The position numbers and the translations under genes are program-made. The notes below the pieces were generated by a model. The model did not search any database. It was given only the letters and a program-made list of their open reading frames with translations, and was not told the DNA's origin. 12,191 nt of DNA. It comes from JBBSUX01 sp038234045. GTDB lineage: Bacteria; Pseudomonadota; Gammaproteobacteria; Burkholderiales; Burkholderiaceae_C. The DNA lies in NCBI GenBank assembly GCA_038234045.1, contig JBBSUX010000084.1, forward strand, positions 1 to 12,191, in the 5' to 3' direction. Shown here piece by piece: positions 7,044-12,191 of this stretch. Numbering within the stretch: the first letter of the stretch is position 1; each line of letters starts with the position of its first letter.

Positions 7044-7760
7044 TTAGCTCACCAGCTCGGCGGATGTGATGCGCTGCACACCTGCCGCCTTCATCTGCTT
7101 CCATGCCGCAGCAAGCGAGCCGTTCAGGTCGATGGCGCGGGTGGCATCTTCCACCACCAGCACCTTGAAACCGAGCTTGCGCGCATCCAGCGCCGTCCAG
7201 GCGACGCAGAAATCGGTCGCCAGGCCGCAGACGTACACGGTGTCAATCCCGCGCTCTTTCAGGTAGCCGGCGAGCCCCGTCTTGGTCTTGCGATCGGCCT
7301 CCTCAAAAGCGGAATAGCTGTCTACGTTCTTGTGGAAGCCTTTGCGGACGATCAGCTGCGCCGTCGGCAACTTGAGATCGCTGCGCAGCGCCGCATCGTC
7401 CGTGCCTTGCACACAGTGATCGGGCCACAGCACCTGCTGGCCGTAGGAGAGCTTGGCCGTCTCGAAAGGCTTTTTGCCTGCGTGGCTGCTGGCAAAGGAC
7501 GCATGGCCAGCGGTATGCCAATCCTGCGTCATCACGATGTTCTCAAACGCTGGTGCGATGCGGTTGATGACGGGCACCACCTCGGCGCCGCCCTTGACCG
7601 GCAAGGTGCCGCCTTCGACAAAACAGTTCTGCACGTCGACCACGATCAGCGCAGCTTTCGCGCCCGGATGGCGCATCTTCGCGGCTGCGGCCCACAGCGT
7701 GGGAGACAAGGCGACGAGGCCTAGCGCGGCGCCGGCCTGGAGGATAGTTCTGCGGTGCAT
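7044..7760 (-). CDS. pncA: Exported nicotinamidase (isochorismatase-like hydrolase)
   Basis: 238 residues. Nicotinamidase hydrolyses nicotinamide to nicotinate and ammonia. Catalytic triad by comparison with M. tuberculosis PncA: D42 in VVDVQN, K140 in VRKGFHK, C185 in TDFCV. Metal ligands: D80, H82 and H86 in DWHTAGH, and H115 in LWPDHC. The cis-peptide/oxyanion region VCGLATDFC is intact. Unlike the cytoplasmic E. coli enzyme it begins with a signal: MHRRTIL, then a hydrophobic stretch to about residue 24 (SPTLWA), with twin arginines at 3-4 suggesting Tat export; Sec or a lipid-free membrane anchor is possible. The start is supported by AGGAG 7 nt upstream. It lies 43 nt after livF and 44 nt before nicA, in line with one operon. 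Its product is the expected substrate of NicAB. The fold and triad are secure; pyrazinamide or other amides could also be substrates. Confidence 0.9.
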   Translation of the reverse strand: MHRRTILQAGAALGLVALSPTLWAAAAKMRHPGAKAALIVVDVQNCFVEGGTLPVKGGAEVVPVINRIAPAFENIVMTQDWHTAGHASFASSHAGKKPFETAKLSYGQQVLWPDHCVQGTDDAALRSDLKLPTAQLIVRKGFHKNVDSYSAFEEADRKTKTGLAGYLKERGIDTVYVCGLATDFCVAWTALDARKLGFKVLVVEDATRAIDLNGSLAAAWKQMKAAGVQRITSAELVS

Positions 7761-7803
7761 GAGACGACTCCTGTTGAGGGATATTGACCGGGGCGAAAAC
7801 GTA

Positions 7804-8589
7804 TCAAACGCTCAGATAACTGCGGCGTACCTGATCATCCGCCGCCAGCGCTTCCATGCTGCCATGCCAGCGGATCTGGCCTTTTTCCAGCACATAGGCG
7901 CGGTCGGATACCAGCTCGGCAAAGTGCATGTTCTGCTCCGACAGCAGGATGCTCACACCCTGCTCCTTGAGCGCCACGATCATGTGCGCCATCTGCTCCA
8001 CGATGACCGGCGCCACGCCTTCGGATGGCTCATCGAGCAGCACCAGATACGGGTTGCCCATGAGCGTGCGGGCGACTGTCAACATCTGCTGCTCGCCACC
8101 GCTCATGCGGCCGCCGGGACGGTCGGGCATTTCGCCGAGGTTGGGGAACAGCTTGAAGAGTCGCTCTGCCGTCCACTCGGGCGCGGCGCTGCCATCGTCC
8201 CACTTGCGCGGCGGCTGGCGGCCCACTTCGAGGTTCTCCATCACGGTCAGGTCGGTAAACACGCGGCGGTCTTCCGGAACAAAGCCCAGGCCGAGGCGCG
8301 ACGCATGGTGCGGCTCGGTGCGGGAAATGTCGTGCCCCCTGAAATGGATAGCTCCGCGCCTCCGCGCCAGCATGCCCATCAGCGCTTTCAACGTCGTCGA
8401 TTTGCCAGCACCGTTGCGGCCCATCAGCGCCACCACTTCGCCGCGCCGGACATCAAGGTTCACGTCGTAGAGGATTTGCGCTGCGCCATACCAGGCGCAA
8501 AGCGATTCGGCCTGCAGCAGCACGGGGCTGTTGGCTGCTGCCGACACGTCGTGGCAGCCGGGACTATCGAGCACCGCAGATGCGTTCAT
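7804..8589 (-). CDS. livF: HAAT-family ABC transporter ATP-binding protein LivF
   Basis: 261 residues. One of the two ATPases of a hydrophobic amino-acid/amide type (HAAT) importer. Walker A GRNGAGKS (57-64), Q-loop region FVPEDRRVF (103-111), signature MSGGEQQ (162-168), Walker B YLVLLDEP (181-188). At the switch position it has LSEQN, the glutamine typical of LivF rather than His. About 22 extra residues precede the usual LivF start; the annotated ATG is nevertheless supported by GAGGAGG 4 nt upstream and by its ATGA overlap with livG. Substrate cannot be read from an ATPase; neighbouring nicotinamidase and nicAB suggest nicotinate, nicotinamide or a related ring compound. Confidence 0.93.
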   Translation of the reverse strand: MNASAVLDSPGCHDVSAAANSPVLLQAESLCAWYGAAQILYDVNLDVRRGEVVALMGRNGAGKSTTLKALMGMLARRRGAIHFRGHDISRTEPHHASRLGLGFVPEDRRVFTDLTVMENLEVGRQPPRKWDDGSAAPEWTAERLFKLFPNLGEMPDRPGGRMSGGEQQMLTVARTLMGNPYLVLLDEPSEGVAPVIVEQMAHMIVALKEQGVSILLSEQNMHFAELVSDRAYVLEKGQIRWHGSMEALAADDQVRRSYLSV

Positions 8590-9413
8590 ACGGCCTCCTC
8601 TTGTGGCTTGATAGCGGTAGATTTTTTGGCTTTTTCAAAGGTGCTTCCGCTTCCAAAATACACCTCTTGCACCTTGGGATGCGCGCGAATTTCCTCGCCG
8701 CTTCCTTCTGCAATCAAACGTCCGCGCGCCAGCACGATCATGCGGTCGGCATAGGCAAACACCACGTCCATGCTGTGCTCGGTAAAAAGCACCGCCATGC
8801 CCCGGCCGGTGACCAATTCCTTGGTAAGGGCCATCAAATCATTGCGCTCTTTCGGCGCCATGCCGGCCGTCGGCTCGTCCATCAGCAACAAGCGGGGTGC
8901 ATTGGCCATGGCGACGGCGAGCTCCACCCGCTTCACGTCGCCATAGGCCAGCTCGCTGCAGGGCCGATGCGCCTGCGCCCGCATGCCGACCTGATCCAGC
9001 AATAGAAGCGCATCGTCAGGCCGGTAATCCGACGCGGCGCGCCAGAGCCGCCCGAGCTTGCCGTCCTGCGACAGCAAGGCCATCTGCACGTTCTCGATCA
9101 CGGCCAGCGACTGGAAGGTCTCCGCGATCTGGAAGGTTCGGCCGACTCCAAGCCGCCAGATGTCGCGCGGCTTGCGGCCGACAAGTTCGGTGCCATCGAG
9201 CCGGATCGATCCGCGGTCGGCCGGTAGCTGGCCGTTTACCATGTTGAAGGTGGTCGATTTGCCAGCTCCGTTGGGGCCGATGAGCGCCAGCAACTCGCCA
9301 GCGTGCAGATCGAAATCGATGCCATCGACGGCCTTCACGCCGCCGAAGGATTTGCCCAGACCGCGCACAGCCAGCAGCGGTGGTGATGTTGTTGGGGTGG
9401 TCGTGGTGGTCAT
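8586..9413 (-). CDS. livG: HAAT-family ABC transporter ATP-binding protein LivG
   Basis: 275 residues. Walker A GPNGAGKS (46-53), Walker B LLLMDEP (175-181), switch histidine H213 in FTEHS. The signature reads ELAYGDVKR (154-162), where LivG proteins usually have LAYGDQRR; the Gln is replaced by Val, a mild divergence. The N-terminus starts with a threonine-rich run of about 10 residues before the conserved LLAVRGLGKSFGG, and the C-terminus carries a charged tail of ~20 residues beyond the usual end (VYFGSG). GGAGG lies 8 nt before the ATG. Overlaps livHM upstream and livF downstream by ATGA, so the three are translationally coupled and should form one complex. Confidence 0.93.
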   Translation of the reverse strand: MTTTTTPTTSPPLLAVRGLGKSFGGVKAVDGIDFDLHAGELLALIGPNGAGKSTTFNMVNGQLPADRGSIRLDGTELVGRKPRDIWRLGVGRTFQIAETFQSLAVIENVQMALLSQDGKLGRLWRAASDYRPDDALLLLDQVGMRAQAHRPCSELAYGDVKRVELAVAMANAPRLLLMDEPTAGMAPKERNDLMALTKELVTGRGMAVLFTEHSMDVVFAYADRMIVLARGRLIAEGSGEEIRAHPKVQEVYFGSGSTFEKAKKSTAIKPQEEAV

Positions 9414-11407
9414 GGCCGTGCCTCCGCTGTCTCGGGCGCCACATCACCGACTGGCGGCGTCGTGGCCAATGCTTCTGCACCGCTGCCCGGTAGCGCAGCG
9501 GGTTCGGCCGGCCGCCGCGTATGCATGAAGCGCTCGAACAAAGTGCGTATCGAGCCAGCAATTCCCTGCGGAAACAGCAGCACCAGCAGCAAAATGATGC
9601 CGCCCAGCACTGCGCGCCAGTAGTCGGTGTTGCGCGCCACCACATCGTGCAGCCAGGTGAAGGTGACAGCACCCACCACCGGTCCGGCCAGCGCCTGCAA
9701 GCCGCCCAGCAGCACCATCACCAGGCCGTCGACCGAACGGTTCACGCTGAGCACATCGGGCGAGATGCTGCCCTTGCTGAACGCATAGAGCCCACCCGCC
9801 ACGCCAGCGAAGGTTCCCGCCAGCACAAACGCCATCCACTGCGTGCGTTTGACGTCGATACCAATGGCGTCCGCCCGCAGCGGCGAGTCGCGCCCCGCCC
9901 GCATGGCGAAGCCAAAAGGGGAAAACAACACGCGCCGCAGCAGCACGATGCCCGCCATCACCACCACCGCCGTGAGCCAGTAATAAGCGCGCTTGTCCGA
10001 AAGCCATTCGGCTGGCCACACGCCGGTGAGCCCGTTGCTTCCACCCGTGAGACTGTCCCACTGGTAGGTGATGGCCCAGGCGATCTGCGCGAAAGCCAGC
10101 GTGAGCATCGCCAGGTACACGCCGGAGAGCCGTACCGAGAACCAGCCGAAGACGAGCGCGCCGAGCGCAGCGACCAGCGGCGCGCCAATGAGCGCCACCT
10201 CCATCGGCAGATCGGCCGCGCGCACTAGCAATGCCGCGCCGTACGCACCCAGCCCGAAGTACGCGGCATGGCCGAAGGAATGCATGCCGCCCGGCCCCAT
10301 GATGAAGTGCAGGCTGGCCGCAAACAATGCGGCGATCAGCAGATCGACTGCCAGCACCACTGTGTAGGGCGAGCCGGCTGTGAGCCAGGGCAGCGCCAGC
10401 AGCAAGAGTGCGCCCACCACCACTGCCGTGCGATAGCCCTTGCCGGCCCGGCGCAGGGGTTGCTCCTGCAAACCGAGATGCCGGCTCGGCGCTTGCGGGC
10501 GGCCGAACAAACCCCAAGGCCGGATCACCAGCACCACCGCCATCACCAAAAACTCCACTACCAGCGTGAATTTGGAAAACGAAAACGACATGCCGCCAAA
10601 CTGCACCACGCCCAGCCAGATGCAGATCGCCTTGAGCTCTGCGATCAGCAGTGCCGCGACATAAGCGCCAGGAATCGAGCCCATGCCTCCCACCACCACC
10701 ACCACGAAGGCCGCACCGATGGTGATTAGATCCATGTCGAGCGTTGCCGGTTCGCGTGGCAACTGCAGCGCACCACCGAGCCCAGCGAGCAAAGCGCCGA
10801 GCGCGAACACCGCCGTGAAAAGCCAGGCCTGATTCACGCCAAGAGCGCTCACCATTTCGCGGTCTTGCGTGGCGGCGCGCACCAATGTGCCCCAGCGCGT
10901 GCGGGTGAGCAGCAGCCACAAGAGACCCAGCACGACCGGGCCAACGACGATCAAAAACAGGTCGTAGGAAGGGAACTGCCGCCCCAGAATTTCCACCGAT
11001 CCGCGCAGTCCCGGCGCACGCGGACCCAGCAGCTCGTCAGGCCCCCAGAACCACAGCGCCGCATCCTTGATGATGAGCACCAGCGCGAAGGTGGCCAGCA
11101 GCTGGAACAGCTCTGGCGCCTTGTAGATGCGCCGCAGCAGACTCATCTCTATCGCCGCTCCCAGCAGCCCGACAATAATGGCCGCCAACGGCAGCGACAG
11201 CCAGAAACCCGCACCTCCCCCCCAGCCGCTCAGATGCTCGGCCAGCGAGTAGGCAATGTAGATTCCCACCATGAAGAACGAGCCGTGCGCGAAGTTGACG
11301 ATGCGGGTCACGCCGAAGATCAGCGAGAGCCCGGCCGCCACCATGAAAAGCGAAGACGCTCCCGCCAGTCCGTTGAGCAACTGGACGACGAAGCCGGAAA
11401 AATTCAT
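9410..11407 (-). CDS. livHM: Fused HAAT-family ABC permease LivH-LivM
   Basis: 665 residues from the ATG at 11407. Residues ~1-302 are a complete LivH (starts NFSGFVVQLLNGL, ends VIRPWGLFGRP) and ~324-610 a complete LivM, joined by a basic linker ~303-323. Both halves keep the cytoplasmic coupling segment that contacts the ATPases: AATQDREMVSALGV at ~179-192 and GRDSPLRADAIGID at ~505-518. About 16 hydrophobic segments are visible in all. The Pro/Ala-rich last ~35 residues are beyond the LivM domain. Fused LivHM proteins are known in Burkholderiales. The start is uncertain: family alignment favours 11407 (GGAG 10 nt upstream), but an ATG at 11452 has a good AGGAG 8 nt upstream, and the frame stays open to a GTG at 11461, adding up to 18 residues. 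Confidence 0.9.
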   Translation of the reverse strand: MNFSGFVVQLLNGLAGASSLFMVAAGLSLIFGVTRIVNFAHGSFFMVGIYIAYSLAEHLSGWGGGAGFWLSLPLAAIIVGLLGAAIEMSLLRRIYKAPELFQLLATFALVLIIKDAALWFWGPDELLGPRAPGLRGSVEILGRQFPSYDLFLIVVGPVVLGLLWLLLTRTRWGTLVRAATQDREMVSALGVNQAWLFTAVFALGALLAGLGGALQLPREPATLDMDLITIGAAFVVVVVGGMGSIPGAYVAALLIAELKAICIWLGVVQFGGMSFSFSKFTLVVEFLVMAVVLVIRPWGLFGRPQAPSRHLGLQEQPLRRAGKGYRTAVVVGALLLLALPWLTAGSPYTVVLAVDLLIAALFAASLHFIMGPGGMHSFGHAAYFGLGAYGAALLVRAADLPMEVALIGAPLVAALGALVFGWFSVRLSGVYLAMLTLAFAQIAWAITYQWDSLTGGSNGLTGVWPAEWLSDKRAYYWLTAVVVMAGIVLLRRVLFSPFGFAMRAGRDSPLRADAIGIDVKRTQWMAFVLAGTFAGVAGGLYAFSKGSISPDVLSVNRSVDGLVMVLLGGLQALAGPVVGAVTFTWLHDVVARNTDYWRAVLGGIILLLVLLFPQGIAGSIRTLFERFMHTRRPAEPAALPGSGAEALATTPPVGDVAPETAEARP

Positions 11408-11480
11408 GCCACTGACACTCCACGGTGGGATCTCAGGCGCACGGTGAATCATCACCGCCACTCCTGCGCATCTCTGCCGA

Positions 11481-11540
11481 AAAACTATTGGTTTAATAGC
11501 TAGTAGCGCTTATGTGATATGCGCTAGAGCCACTTTTCAT
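11481..11540 (+). repeat. Interspersed intergenic repeat, copy B
   Basis: Same orientation as the copy at 2475-2534, sharing TAGCTAGTAGCGCTTAT (11497-11513) and the pairing arms AGCGC (11505-11509) and GCGCT (11521-11525). As in the other copy, a small hairpin precedes the core (CTATT and AATAG around GGTTT) and a pyrimidine/T-rich piece follows (CACTTTTCA). It lies between livK and livHM, just upstream of the permease start, within what looks like a single transcript. Confidence 0.6.
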
Positions 11541-11561
11541 CATCAAAAGCTACCGACTGGA

Positions 11562-11592
11562 TGACGCGATGAGTTCGGGACCCATCGCGTCA
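11562..11592 (-). promoter_or_regulatory. Intercistronic hairpin after livK
   Basis: Perfect 10-bp arms TGACGCGATG (11562-11571) and CATCGCGTCA (11583-11592) with an 11-base loop, starting 23 bases after the livK stop. On the minus strand it is followed about 12 bases later only by CTTTTG, so it would be a leaky terminator or a 3' block to exonucleases. Hairpins at this place in binding-protein operons usually leave more binding-protein mRNA than permease mRNA. Confidence 0.55.
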
Positions 11593-11615
11593 CCAAGTCA
11601 TCGCAGCACGGCGGC

Positions 11616-12191
11616 TCAGTTCGCCGGCCGCAGTTTCTTCACCTCTTCGTCGGTCGGCTGGAAATTGGCGCCGTCCTTATAGGTGTAGTCCACCATCACG
11701 CCCTTGCCGTTCTCGTTCTTGGTCATGCCCACGTACGCGCCCATCGTCGACTGGTTGTCCTGCGTGCGGTAGGTGATGGGGCCGAACGGTGTCTGAACCT
11801 GCAGGCCATGAAAAGCGGCGATGAGTTTTTCGGTATCCGTGCTGCCGGCCTTCTTCACGCCGTCGGCGATCGAGTAAATCTCGCTGTAGCCCACCACTGA
11901 ACCCAGGCGCGGATAGTCCTTGAACTTGGCCTCATACGCCTTCAGGAACGCCGTGTGCTCAGGCGTCTTGATGGAGTAGTACGGGTAGCCCGTCACCAGC
12001 CAGCCGTTGGGCGCCTCGTCCTTCAGCGCATCGAGGTATTCCGGCTCGCCGGTCAGCACGCTCACCACCGCGCGGTCCTTGAAGAGACCCCGGGTATTGC
12101 CTTCGCGCACGAACTTGGAGAGATCGGCACCAAACAGCACGTTGAAGATGGCGTCGGGCTTGGCATCGGCCAGCGCCTGCACCACGCTGCC
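11616..12191 (-). CDS. livK: HAAT-family substrate-binding protein LivK-like, C-terminal part (5' end beyond window)
   Basis: The last 191 residues and the stop; the N-terminus, signal peptide and start lie to the right of the window. It matches the C-terminal half of type I periplasmic binding proteins (Peripla_BP_6): 'ADAKPDAIFNVLFGADLSKFVREG', 'NGWLVTGYPYYSIKTPEHTAFLKAYEAKFKDYP', 'SVVGYSEIYSIADGVKKAGS', and the closing 'QTPFGPITYRTQDNQS' where the lobe returns. The G-Y-P-Y-Y region and the V-G-Y-S-E-I-Y segment line the ligand cleft in this fold, but ligand specificity cannot be read from it, especially without the first lobe where the alpha-carboxylate/amino contacts of true Leu/Ile/Val binders lie. 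First gene of the minus-strand block that is visible here; the operon promoter is outside. Confidence 0.9.
   Translation of the reverse strand, partial: GSVVQALADAKPDAIFNVLFGADLSKFVREGNTRGLFKDRAVVSVLTGEPEYLDALKDEAPNGWLVTGYPYYSIKTPEHTAFLKAYEAKFKDYPRLGSVVGYSEIYSIADGVKKAGSTDTEKLIAAFHGLQVQTPFGPITYRTQDNQSTMGAYVGMTKNENGKGVMVDYTYKDGANFQPTDEEVKKLRPAN

Noticed and set aside
7453..8754. 433-residue plus-strand frame opposite pncA and livF
   Set aside because: It spans the antisense of two genes with intact catalytic motifs, has no family features and no ribosome binding site.
8586..9413. LivG as an inactive ATPase because its signature lacks the usual Gln
   Set aside because: Walker A, Walker B with catalytic Glu and the switch His are intact; LivG signatures vary at this place.
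1..12191. CRISPR array, phage, transposon, defence or toxin-antitoxin system
   Set aside because: No regularly spaced direct repeats, no transposase, integrase, nuclease or toxin-like reading frame was found on either strand; the genes are metabolic and transport functions.

Overview
The window is GC-rich, gene-dense DNA from a betaproteobacterium, most likely of the Comamonadaceae. This rests on family resemblance (TorF-type porin next to YifB/ComM, a fused LivHM permease, a three-haem NicB-type protein) and on two copies of an intergenic repeat that, from memory, resembles one common in that family. The genus cannot be named from sequence alone. No tRNA, rRNA, CRISPR array, transposase or phage gene was seen.

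Left side (1-2450). A TorF-family outer-membrane protein gene runs leftward off the edge. Its 5' region has a well-formed sigma-54 -24/-12 promoter (519-536) and an NtrC-type palindrome (622-638), so it is probably nitrogen-regulated. Divergently, yifB/comM (822-2450) encodes an AAA+ Mg-chelatase-like ATPase from a plausible sigma-70 promoter. A short convergent intergenic region (2451-2557) with hairpins and one copy of the repeat separates it from the next block.

Right side (2558-12191). Seven genes lie on the minus strand and read as one transcription unit, in transcription order livK (5' end outside the window), livHM (fused permease), livG, livF, an exported nicotinamidase (pncA-like), nicA and nicB. 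Three junctions (livHM/livG, livG/livF, nicA/nicB) are ATGA overlaps. The livF-pncA and pncA-nicA gaps are about 44 nt each. The only large gap, between livK and livHM, carries the second repeat copy and a 10-bp hairpin, a typical arrangement for expressing the binding protein more strongly than the permease.

Proposed function (inference). The nicotinamidase carries a Tat-like signal and would turn nicotinamide into nicotinate in the periplasm. The amino-acid-type ABC importer may then take up nicotinate or a related compound. NicA ([2Fe-2S]) and NicB (molybdopterin domain, one membrane helix, three haem-c sites) would hydroxylate nicotinate to 6-hydroxynicotinate on the cytoplasmic side and pass electrons to periplasmic haems. 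Later steps (nicC onward) are not in the window.

The most unusual sequence feature is a nested inverted repeat (3965-4061) of REP/BIME type lying in frame inside nicB, exactly where the protein needs only a linker between its molybdenum domain and its membrane-anchored cytochrome domain.
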